Assembly (NCBI GenBank): GCA_016794505.1
Contig: JAEUJZ010000020.1
Coordinates: forward strand, 209,119 to 273,118
Length of the DNA: 64,000 nt
Reading direction: 5' to 3'
Source: Myxococcales bacterium
GTDB taxonomy: Bacteria; Myxococcota_A; Polyangia; Palsa-1104; JAEUJZ01
The position numbers and the translations under genes were made by a program. Under the pieces are notes generated by a model. The model searched no databases, was not told the origin of the DNA, and was given only the letters and a program-made list of their open reading frames with translations. Within the stretch, counting starts at the first letter, position 1. Each line of letters starts with the position of its first letter. This document shows positions 57,238 to 64,000 of this stretch, piece by piece.

Positions 57238-57939
57238 TCAGCGCTCGGGGTTGTAGCGATAGCCGATGCCGCGCACCGTTTCGATCAAGGCGGGCGTCTC
57301 GGGGTTTGCTTCGATCTTGCTGCGCAAGCGCAGCACAAAGTTGTCGATCGTGCGCAGCGTGCAGTGCTCGCCCCAGACCCGCTCCATGATCTGCTCGCGG
57401 CTTAGCACCTGCCCCGGATGCCCCATAAACAGATGCAGCAGATCGAACTCTTTTGCCGTGGTCTCGACCTCTTCACCCGCCACCAACAGGCGCCGACCTG
57501 CCAGATCGATCTGGATGCGTCCCCCGGTTTTTCCCGTCGCAGCCGGTTGCCTGCGCTGTCGCTTGCCGCGCCGCAGCCCCACCCGCACGCGCGCCAAAAG
57601 CTCGGCCAGACCAAACGGCTTGGTGATGTAGTCATCCGCGCCCAAGGACAGCGCCAGCACCTTGTCGCCTTCTTGATCCTTGGCCGACAGCACGACGATC
57701 GGCAGGTCCTGATCGCGCAGGCGAAGCTCGCGAATGACATCCAGCCCCGAAAGCCGCGGCAGCATCAGATCGACCAGCACCAGATCCGGCAGCCCCGCGG
57801 CTTGGTTGCATAGCTGCAGCGCCTCTTCTCCGTCTTCGGCCGCCAAGACCTGATAGCCCTCAAGCTGCAGGTTGATCTGCAGCGCCTTGCGGATGCTCGG
57901 ATCGTCTTCCACCACCAAGACGCGATCGCTGCTGGTCAT
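57238..57939 (-). CDS. OmpR-family response regulator
   Basis: 233 residues. Receiver acidic pair EDDPSIRK near 12, phosphorylated Asp in VLVDLMLPRLSG near 56, and the conserved Lys in VLSAKDQEGD. A winged-helix domain from about 130 has GEEVETTAKEFDLLHLF, SREQIMERVWG and the end VRGIGYRYNPER. It binds DNA on phosphorylation. The partner kinase overlaps it by four bases. Confidence 0.96.
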   Translation of the reverse strand: MTSSDRVLVVEDDPSIRKALQINLQLEGYQVLAAEDGEEALQLCNQAAGLPDLVLVDLMLPRLSGLDVIRELRLRDQDLPIVVLSAKDQEGDKVLALSLGADDYITKPFGLAELLARVRVGLRRGKRQRRQPAATGKTGGRIQIDLAGRRLLVAGEEVETTAKEFDLLHLFMGHPGQVLSREQIMERVWGEHCTLRTIDNFVLRLRSKIEANPETPALIETVRGIGYRYNPER

Positions 57940-58892
57940 CGCGCTCGCTCCCGCGCTTTGCGTGTGCTGCGCGTCATCTCGATCGGCAGGTGAATCGAAA
58001 ACGTCGCGCCATGTCCCGGCTCGCTGTCGACCGATGTGATGCCGCCATGCGCCGCAACGATGTGATAGACCATCGACAGCCCCAGCCCCGTGCCCGGCGG
58101 CTGCATCGCGACTTCCGGTCGCGTCAGGCGATAGAACTTTTCAAACACCCGCCGCTGTTCCGTCTTGGGAATGCCGGGCCCGTTGTCGCTGACCGAAAAC
58201 ACCACGTGCCCCGCGCGGCGCACGCAGCGTAGCTGAATGATCTTCTGCGGCCCCGTGTACTTGTAGGCGTTCTGCAGCAGGTTCAAAAGCGCCTCGGTCA
58301 CCGCCTCCACATCGACCTCGATCGTCGGCAGGTCCGGCTGCACTTCCGTCGTCAGCTTCACGTCGTCCATCACAAGCTGCAGCTTGAACGCCGAAAGCGC
58401 GTCCTCGACGATGCGCGAGGGCGCCTCTTCCGCCATGCGATAGCTGCGCTTGCCCGCTTCCATACGCGCCCAGCCCAGCAAGCGATCGATCATCGCCGAC
58501 AGCCGCGTCGTCTCGGTCACCAAGATATCCAGCGCCTGCTGGATCTTTTCCGGGTCGGTCAGCCGTCCGCTCTGCAGCGCCTCGACAAACAGCCGGATGC
58601 TGGTCAACGGAGTCCGCAGATCGTGCGACACCTTGCTGACAAACTCGGTCTGAAGCTGCGCCACCGACGACTCGCGTCGCACATAAAGCACCGTCGCCGC
58701 CACCCCCACCACCAGCGTCACCGTCAGTCCCAGCGTCAGCACGCCAAAGATAAAGTCGCGCGTCGCATGCCCCAGCACCAAGATCAGCACGCCCACCGTC
58801 AAAAGCAGAGCGCTCGGCACAAAGGCAAACAGCGCAATCAAGATCATCAGCTTGCGCAGCTTGCTCCGCAGAATGTCGTGCGTCTTTCCCAT
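57936..58892 (-). CDS. Sensor histidine kinase paired with the OmpR-type regulator
   Basis: 318 residues. Two adjacent membrane segments near 16-70 with almost no periplasmic loop, so it probably senses within the membrane or from inside. H-box FVSKVSHDLRTPLTSIRLF near 85-103, N-box LLNLLQNAYKYT near 213, and G boxes SDNGPGIPK and GTGLGLSMVYHIV. It phosphorylates the regulator at 57238. The 21-bp repeat tract lies just upstream of its start. Confidence 0.95.
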   Translation of the reverse strand: MGKTHDILRSKLRKLMILIALFAFVPSALLLTVGVLILVLGHATRDFIFGVLTLGLTVTLVVGVAATVLYVRRESSVAQLQTEFVSKVSHDLRTPLTSIRLFVEALQSGRLTDPEKIQQALDILVTETTRLSAMIDRLLGWARMEAGKRSYRMAEEAPSRIVEDALSAFKLQLVMDDVKLTTEVQPDLPTIEVDVEAVTEALLNLLQNAYKYTGPQKIIQLRCVRRAGHVVFSVSDNGPGIPKTEQRRVFEKFYRLTRPEVAMQPPGTGLGLSMVYHIVAAHGGITSVDSEPGHGATFSIHLPIEMTRSTRKARERAR

Positions 58893-58930
58893 CCACGCGC
58901 GAGCCTATCACGCCCCCACGCCCCCCTCAG

Positions 58931-59256
58931 CCGCTCCCGCTCTTCACCACGCCGCTCCCGCCCTTCCCCCGACCGCTCCCGCCCTTCCCCCGACCGCTCC
59001 CGCACTTCCCCCGACCGCTCCCGCACTTCCCCCGACCACTCCCGCACTTCACCGACCCGCTCACGCACTTCGAGCCGCGCTCCCGCACTTCACCGACCCG
59101 CTCACGCACTTCGAGCCGCGCTCCCGCACTTCACCCGACCGCTCACGCACTTCACCGACCCGCTCCCGCACTTCACCGACCCGCTCACGCACTTCACCGA
59201 CCCGCTCACGCACTTCACCGACCCGCTCCCGCACTTCACCCGACCGCTCACGCACG
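58931..59256. repeat. 21-bp minisatellite of about fifteen units
   Basis: Units follow the pattern cacttcaccgacccgctcacg with small variants. Most are 21 bp; two containing the gagccgcg variant are 20 bp, so a single reading frame is not kept and the tract is probably non-coding. It lies between the two-component operon and the toxin island, directly upstream of the kinase start. Confidence 0.9.
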
Positions 59257-59320
59257 TTGGTCCCTCGGCGGCTGCGTCCATGTCGAGCCGATCCCACCAC
59301 ATGCCACCATCAGCCCGTTG

Positions 59321-61189
59321 CTATTGGCCATATTTTCTACGTGATTCCTCGATGAGTTTCGAGATGAAGTCAAGTTGTTTCATCAATTCTTGATAGCTAT
59401 TCTGGGCGCTAATTCGACGAAGCTCAATGCGAGCCTGACCACCAGGATCCGTGACATGCTCGATATTTACCGCTTGATTGTGAACGGGTTCATCTGCGAG
59501 ATGCTGCGCGGCATCTCGGATGTTCCGATTCTGGCTCTTTTTTAATTTCTCGACTTCTGGATTCTTGACCTGCTTGATAAATTTGGATAATTCGTCAACC
59601 ATCATCTTCATATCAAGGTTGCCCTTTTCGACTCCTTCCTTAATTTCCGCAAGAGCTCCCAGATACATCTGTGCAGTGTCGGCTTCATTCGTATTTTGTT
59701 CTATCATCCACGGCGCATTCTGCCTATCCTGATCTTTGAAGAAACCCTGCCATTCATTGTATCCTGTTTCGAGTGTATGTAAGAGATCGATCAGCATCAC
59801 TGGGCTGCCGCCAACCGAGCTCGCCACATCGACAGAGATATGGCCACCACCGATCTTTGGATCTGGCTTAAGACCAAGTTTCTGTGCGACTCCAAAAATA
59901 TGCTTCTCAATGATATCCTTTTGCTCAGGTTGGCTCAGCTCCGTGATAGATGAGGGCATCGTCTGGGTCTCGAAGCAGCCGTCATCGAGATCGAGGATCC
60001 AGTACCAAACAAGGGGATTGCTATTTGCGTTGTTGCTGTTGTTGCTATTGCGGTGATATTCAAATCTTGCCGCATTGATATTGCCGCTTTGGTCTTTTCC
60101 TACAACGTCCGTAATGTTTACGTTCAGGTTAGGAATTTGGCACAAATTTACATCGCTCTTCCATGCTTTAAGTAATCTATTGGCCTCGTCTTGATACGGT
60201 TTCTGCGGATCATCCTTAGATTCATCTTTATTTGCAATGACTTCGTTTAATCTTAGCTTCGCAATGAGTCTGTTGTCTTCGTACTTTTTGTTGTTTGTTT
60301 TCTGTTTGTGCTCATCCGTAAATGTGAACTCAGTACCAAATTTTATGTTTTCGACTGAAACAACCTGTGCACGCATCGTCGCTTCTTCCATCTGGTTCAG
60401 GACGCGGATGACCTCTTTCGCATTTAAAGCGTCTTGTCTTTCTTTCCAGACTTTATATGAATTTCCTAGATCGTTCACAAGAAATAAATTGCTTATATAT
60501 TTACTATTGGCATTATTGCCATTTGCCAGAGATTTATATTTATTCATAATGACTCTTCCGTTTGTTGTTATGTAGTTATTGGCATTGATTATGTTCTTAT
60601 CGTCGAAATTCGGGTCAAAAAAGCCCTGGACCGGACTGGTGGCAGGCAGGTCAAGCTGTCGTGGTCGCAAGGCGGTCGGACTCATCCTGCCCGCGCCGTG
60701 TCGACCCAGGGTGGCGGCACGGTCCCCCATGGTCTCCGCTTCGCTCTCAAGTCGCCGGTCCTGGTTCATGCCGATCCCCTGCATTTCCATCGTAATGGGC
60801 ACCCGGCGCTGCTTCTGCTGAATGACGTGCCAGGCCTCATGTGGAAGGTGGCGCTCGGCCCCTTTTGCCACGAAGATGTCACGCCCCTGCGTATAGGCCG
60901 CCGCGCCAAGCTCCGCCGGCCGTGCCGAACCATAGTGGACCCGCACATCGGAAGCCGAGATCCCTGATAGCTGCTCGATCCCAGCCTGAAGACCCGCTGG
61001 CAGACGGCCTGTGGCCGACGCACTGGGCAGGATATTCATCGCCTTGAAACGAGGCATTGCCAGCTGAACGTCAGCCGCTGGCGATGTGGCGGGCACGCTC
61101 TCTGAGCTCATCCGCTGCACGGGCGCTTCTTCTGGCTGGCGAGAGGGCCGCCCTGGCTGGCGAGAGACGAAACAGCGCGTAATCGACAT
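59321..61189 (-). CDS. DUF4157 (eCIS core) protein with an AT-rich C-terminal domain, possible amidoligase-like
   Basis: About 622 residues from the ATG at 61189; an in-frame GTG at 61210 is an alternative start. The DUF4157 core (about 50-135) has ASDVRVHYGSARPAELGAAAYTQG and LPHEAWHVIQQKQ, with the HExxH motif. DUF4157 is found on cargo proteins of extracellular contractile injection systems. From about 200 the composition becomes rich in Asn, Lys and AT-rich codons. GTEFTF, DDGCFETQTMP, GGGHISVDV and ARIELRRI come in an order that recalls GS/GCS-fold amidoligases. An effector role is inferred. Confidence 0.72.
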   Translation of the reverse strand: MSITRCFVSRQPGRPSRQPEEAPVQRMSSESVPATSPAADVQLAMPRFKAMNILPSASATGRLPAGLQAGIEQLSGISASDVRVHYGSARPAELGAAAYTQGRDIFVAKGAERHLPHEAWHVIQQKQRRVPITMEMQGIGMNQDRRLESEAETMGDRAATLGRHGAGRMSPTALRPRQLDLPATSPVQGFFDPNFDDKNIINANNYITTNGRVIMNKYKSLANGNNANSKYISNLFLVNDLGNSYKVWKERQDALNAKEVIRVLNQMEEATMRAQVVSVENIKFGTEFTFTDEHKQKTNNKKYEDNRLIAKLRLNEVIANKDESKDDPQKPYQDEANRLLKAWKSDVNLCQIPNLNVNITDVVGKDQSGNINAARFEYHRNSNNSNNANSNPLVWYWILDLDDGCFETQTMPSSITELSQPEQKDIIEKHIFGVAQKLGLKPDPKIGGGHISVDVASSVGGSPVMLIDLLHTLETGYNEWQGFFKDQDRQNAPWMIEQNTNEADTAQMYLGALAEIKEGVEKGNLDMKMMVDELSKFIKQVKNPEVEKLKKSQNRNIRDAAQHLADEPVHNQAVNIEHVTDPGGQARIELRRISAQNSYQELMKQLDFISKLIEESRRKYGQ

Positions 61190-61576
61190 AGAACAAAATA
61201 TATCAACCACCGTGACCCTTACGATCGAACTAATTCGAATGCCGGATGGTTACATGTAGGTGCATCAAAGATCGATGTTGACCATGAGGTCCGCTGGTCT
61301 CCGAGAGGGTGGCGGGTATTCGAATGTACGATGAGGATCTTGTCTGCATACCGTACGCCTAGCGAACGACGCCAATCCGTTTCTCAACGCTCGCTGCCAA
61401 TAAACCCTCCACGAGCGATGCTGCTATCCATCTATTCTGGATACAGGATCAAATCACATATTTCATCGAATCACACTAGACAGCAACGTCATGTAATCAC
61501 TCCGTATCATATAGAAATAAGTGTCTTCGACAAAAAGTAGTATGGATCAACCCAAGCGCTACCCCATACCCATTTC
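61190..61576. other. AT-rich intergenic stretch in the toxin island
   Basis: No supported gene. A short plus-strand frame at 61331-61540 has no ribosome site. It may hold the promoter of the DUF4157 gene, but I see no clear hexamers. Confidence 0.5.
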
Positions 61577-61912
61577 TTACGCTCGCTTCGCCCCCGCCTC
61601 GCGCGCATCTAGCTCTGCCTGCACGCGATCCAGCAAAGTCTGCAGCCACTGCCGCTCTGCGGCCTCGGTGGGCAGCCAGCGATTCGCGCCACTGCTGATC
61701 AGGCACATCGGTAACTCTCGCTGATTTAGGAAGCGCTGACCGTCGATTATGACCTGCTCAAACCAACTTGCAGCGTACTCCTGAATGACTTCCTTTGTGA
61801 TCTCGGCATCGGTCTTGCCGTTGGGGTCCCAAAAGAGTGCAAGCAGGGTTGAAAGGGCGCTGTATTCCGCTGAGAAGCAGCTTAACTCATCGAAGGTAGG
61901 ATGTAAGGACAT
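61577..61912 (-). CDS. CdiI-type immunity protein
   Basis: 111 residues from the ATG at 61912, with GGAAG at the right spacing. FDELSCFSAEYSALSTLLALFWDP and ISSGANRWLPTEAAERQWLQ resemble the contact-dependent inhibition immunity family. It starts inside the 3' end of the RNase-like toxin fragment (26-base overlap), as expected for a cognate immunity gene. Confidence 0.6.
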   Translation of the reverse strand: MSLHPTFDELSCFSAEYSALSTLLALFWDPNGKTDAEITKEVIQEYAASWFEQVIIDGQRFLNQRELPMCLISSGANRWLPTEAAERQWLQTLLDRVQAELDAREAGAKRA

Positions 61913-62314
61913 AAAATCTTCCACCTGAATCAGGTTTCAGGACGATTTGGGCGATGTTGCTCGATCGAGCCGTGGACACACCACGATCGAGTGCAATCCC
62001 TAGGCTCGTCTCCTCTTTGAATAGGATTTCGAGGGCCGTTATCGGTCGCTTGAGCCACTGTTCAATGGCTGCTTGATTCCTTTCGAGCGCGGTTGAAATA
62101 GCCCGTTCCGCCGTCGCTTCATCCCGAAATGAAGACGCGGTCTTCAAGTGCGGCTCATCCTCCAATCGCTGCCGAAGCTGCTCTTCCGTCTTCCCGACGT
62201 GCCGCTGCAGGATATGTCCGCCGCGTTCTTCGTTCTCGCGAAGCGAAAAGCGGCGCGGGCCGGGCAGCTTGTTTGGGGGCTGCGCGTGTTCGGCTGCGTC
62301 GCGTCCGCCGCCCC
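61887..62314 (-). pseudogene. Orphan toxin C-terminal domain, bacterial RNase A-like (CdiA-CT type)
   Basis: The frame carries GGHILQRHVGKTEEQL, SSFRDEATAERAISTALERNQ, IEQWLKRP and a final VLTSYLR. This is the pattern of RNase A-like CdiA C-terminal toxins, including the T-x-Y near the end. No start codon lies between the end of the double-CXXCG gene (62315) and the domain, so it looks like an unattached toxin cassette that can be recombined onto a carrier. Expression by itself is doubtful. Confidence 0.65.
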
Positions 62315-62941
62315 TTAAAACCAGTGCGCCGCTTCCTCCGCCGGCACGAGCGGGCAATTCAACAGCCCATTCTCCTCGATAAACCGCTTGAAGTGCTCGT
62401 CGACCAGCACCTCGCCGAAGCCGCGCACCGTGCAGATGTTTTCGCGTGGTTCTTCTTCCAGCACAATCCGCTCCCAGCCCTTGGAATTCCCGCCTTCGCG
62501 GCACACCTCGCAGCGCGGCGACGACGGCTCCAGCCACTGCTCCCCCGAGGCCACCGAGTCAAACGCCGCCTGCGAGGGCTGCGCCACGACGCGGAAGTAC
62601 GCGGGCGGTGCGTCCTTGAAGCGCTTGCCACGCCGCACCACCTTCACGATCTCTACCGGCTCAAATCCTTCCAAACCAATCAATCCCGACTTCAGCCACA
62701 GATCTTTGAAGCGCTCGCTGATCAGGATGTCGCCACCGGGACCAAAGGCCATGTCGCCGAAGCGTTTGCCCCAGGTCGCTAGCTCGGCGCGGAACGGTGG
62801 CGCCCAGGGTCGCATGCTCACCGGACCGCCGCAGGCCGGGCAGCGTCGCGCCGGCAAGGTATTAAATGGGTCGCCCTGGATGAAATCCGTCGTGGCCGCA
62901 TAGCTGGGGTCGGTATGCTTCAGCAGATAGATCTTCTTCAT
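62315..62941 (-). CDS. Double-CXXCG immunity protein (SitI6-type)
   Basis: 208 residues. CPACGGPV near 34 and CEVCREG near 144 are the two Cys pairs. The surrounding pattern (GDILISERFKDLWLKSGLIG, and FGEVLVDEHFKRFIEENGL at the end) matches the double-CXXCG family first noted in Myxococcus xanthus, where members act as immunity proteins of Sit toxins. The ATG overlaps the stop of the upstream toxin gene by four bases. Confidence 0.82.
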   Translation of the reverse strand: MKKIYLLKHTDPSYAATTDFIQGDPFNTLPARRCPACGGPVSMRPWAPPFRAELATWGKRFGDMAFGPGGDILISERFKDLWLKSGLIGLEGFEPVEIVKVVRRGKRFKDAPPAYFRVVAQPSQAAFDSVASGEQWLEPSSPRCEVCREGGNSKGWERIVLEEEPRENICTVRGFGEVLVDEHFKRFIEENGLLNCPLVPAEEAAHWF

Positions 62942-64000
62942 TTCAACTGCTCTCTCTGGATGGCTTCAAACCCGTTGGGGAAGCGCTGCTTCAGCTCGGG
63001 ACGCTCATATAGCGAGCGTAGATACGCCTCGAACTCCTCCGGTGTCGCCTGTTTTTTTCGCTGTAGCCACTGCTCGATCTCATCATCGAGTTCGCGGTGC
63101 CAGCTTTGGTACCCGCGGTGGGCATCGCCATCTCCCGCCCGCAAGACCCAGCGTGGATCCCGCGGCTGATACCGACCTTGTAAGAGTTCATGTTTCTCCA
63201 AGGCTCGATGCACCCGCCGCGAGATCGCGTGATGCACCTGCCCTGGCTTAAGCGGCGGATCGATGTGTTCTGCGAGGCTTGGCTTGGTGCGCAGCGGTCC
63301 TTTTCCGCCCACTTTTCCGATCAGCGACAGGATCTGCATCGACGACTGCGCTTCCGGGTTGCACGTGATCTCGCGATAGATCTGCATCCCGAGCACGGCG
63401 GCACGCCCGCCGAAGTCATCGTTCGCAACGACGGAAGCCCAGCCTGCATCAATGCCCTGCGGAATCGGATCGAGCTTCCCTTCGCACAGCTTCGGATCCG
63501 GCTCATGTCGCATCAAGCCGTCGACGTAGTCGAGGACGGCTTTGTGCAAGCGCGCAGTCAGCGGAATCTCCGCGACTTTCGTTCCGTCGTTGATGCGCAG
63601 CGATGTGCCGTGTTCCCACAGGTGCGTGCCGACGGGCAGACGGCCGCCGCTATCGAGAAGGATCATGTTTGGGTTCTGCGGGTCTGGTTTTCCGATGCAG
63701 AACCATTTGTATGAAGCTTGGCGCGGTGTCGGATCGGTCCAGACGCAGCCGTCCTCGCGCAGGATGGGATCGATGGCGCCGAGGAGCGTCCAGATCCAGG
63801 CGGGGGTTTCTTTCGGTTCGGCGGCTTTCTTTTCGGCCCATGGGTTGCGGACGTGCGGGCCCCACGAGAATGGGAGGTTGCTCAGCTTGGGGGGGTCGAT
63901 GTATGGGGCGAGGGGAGAAGGATGTCTTGCGCTGTGGAGGAGGGCGCGGCCTCGCGCGGAGGGGCGCTTGACAGCGCCGGGGGATGCGAGAGGAAAACCG
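62938..64000 (-). CDS. Polymorphic toxin with AHH-like nuclease C-terminus (cut by window edge)
   Basis: The frame is open to the right edge, so the N-terminus is missing; about 353 residues are seen. The C-terminal 90 residues have GQVHHAISRRVHRALE, then AHRGYQSWHRELDDEIEQWL and LKQRFPNGF. The HH pair and the later H-x-G and W-H match the AHH nuclease pattern used by Sit-type and WapA-type toxins. Directly followed by its double-CXXCG immunity gene. A SitA6-like identity is likely but the lipoprotein signal cannot be checked here. Confidence 0.72.
   Translation of the reverse strand, partial: GFPLASPGAVKRPSARGRALLHSARHPSPLAPYIDPPKLSNLPFSWGPHVRNPWAEKKAAEPKETPAWIWTLLGAIDPILREDGCVWTDPTPRQASYKWFCIGKPDPQNPNMILLDSGGRLPVGTHLWEHGTSLRINDGTKVAEIPLTARLHKAVLDYVDGLMRHEPDPKLCEGKLDPIPQGIDAGWASVVANDDFGGRAAVLGMQIYREITCNPEAQSSMQILSLIGKVGGKGPLRTKPSLAEHIDPPLKPGQVHHAISRRVHRALEKHELLQGRYQPRDPRWVLRAGDGDAHRGYQSWHRELDDEIEQWLQRKKQATPEEFEAYLRSLYERPELKQRFPNGFEAIQREQLK

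Noticed and set aside
59061..59300. Minus-strand ORF through the 21-bp repeat (GEVRERV units)
   Set aside because: 20-bp units shift the frame and the product is pure low complexity.
61331..61540. Short plus-strand ORF in the island
   Set aside because: No ribosome site and no recognisable sequence.
62129..62782. Plus-strand ORF of 217 residues
   Set aside because: It is antisense to the double-CXXCG immunity gene and the RNase cassette, both of which have family motifs.

Overview
The window is GC-rich chromosomal DNA that reads like a member of the Myxococcota (delta-proteobacterial, myxobacterium-like). The grounds are an IF2 with a long Ala/Pro/Val-rich N-terminal domain, a zinc-ribbon Ser/Thr protein kinase, many lipoproteins, a double-CXXCG immunity protein of the type first recognised as a Myxococcus xanthus paralogue family, and eukaryote-like sterol genes. 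I found no rRNA, tRNA, CRISPR array or insertion sequence.

Layout. 1-3.0 kb: the end of an AstD-like aldehyde dehydrogenase overlapping a two-module AAA+ ATPase of the type seen with extracellular contractile injection systems. 3.0-4.9 kb: a two-gene sterol operon (ERG4/ERG24-type reductase and ERG2/sigma-1-type isomerase). 5-11.4 kb: envelope proteins, an AI-2E family transporter, a crotonase and a membrane-anchored Fam20C/HipA-like kinase. 11.5-18.6 kb: a Cys-rich protein, dprA, topA, an array of 42-bp hairpin repeats, an SPFH-SHOCT protein and PlsC. 18.8-21.7 kb: a three-gene operon of two unknown proteins and an ATP-dependent polynucleotide ligase. 21.8-34 kb: outer-membrane and secreted proteins, HutI, a sensor kinase, a Nudix hydrolase, a HEAT-repeat protein and an alpha/beta hydrolase. 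34-39.3 kb: a Ser/Thr kinase, gmk, a remA-type gene, yicC and murA. 39.4-47.3 kb: the translation/transcription operon rimP-nusA-ylxR-infB-DUF503 and envelope genes, apparently preceded by an attenuator. 47.6-58.9 kb: an AAA ATPase, a ferredoxin-dependent bilin reductase-like protein, tmk, an APC permease, a GH5-like glycosidase, a GST and a two-component pair. 58.9-64 kb: a 21-bp minisatellite and then a polymorphic-toxin island with two toxin-immunity modules and an AT-rich DUF4157 protein.

How genes work together. Housekeeping clusters keep recognisable orders (dprA-topA; yicC-remA-gmk; rimP-nusA-ylxR-infB-DUF503). Accessory regions are envelope and secretion oriented. The most unusual items are the sterol pair, the bilin-reductase-like gene in a background without photosynthesis genes, the ligase operon, MurA with Asp at the usual fosfomycin-target Cys position, the 42-bp terminator-like repeats, the rimP leader, and the right-end toxin island, where a DUF4157 protein carries an unusual C-terminal domain. 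All functional calls rest on reading motifs by eye; no database search was run.
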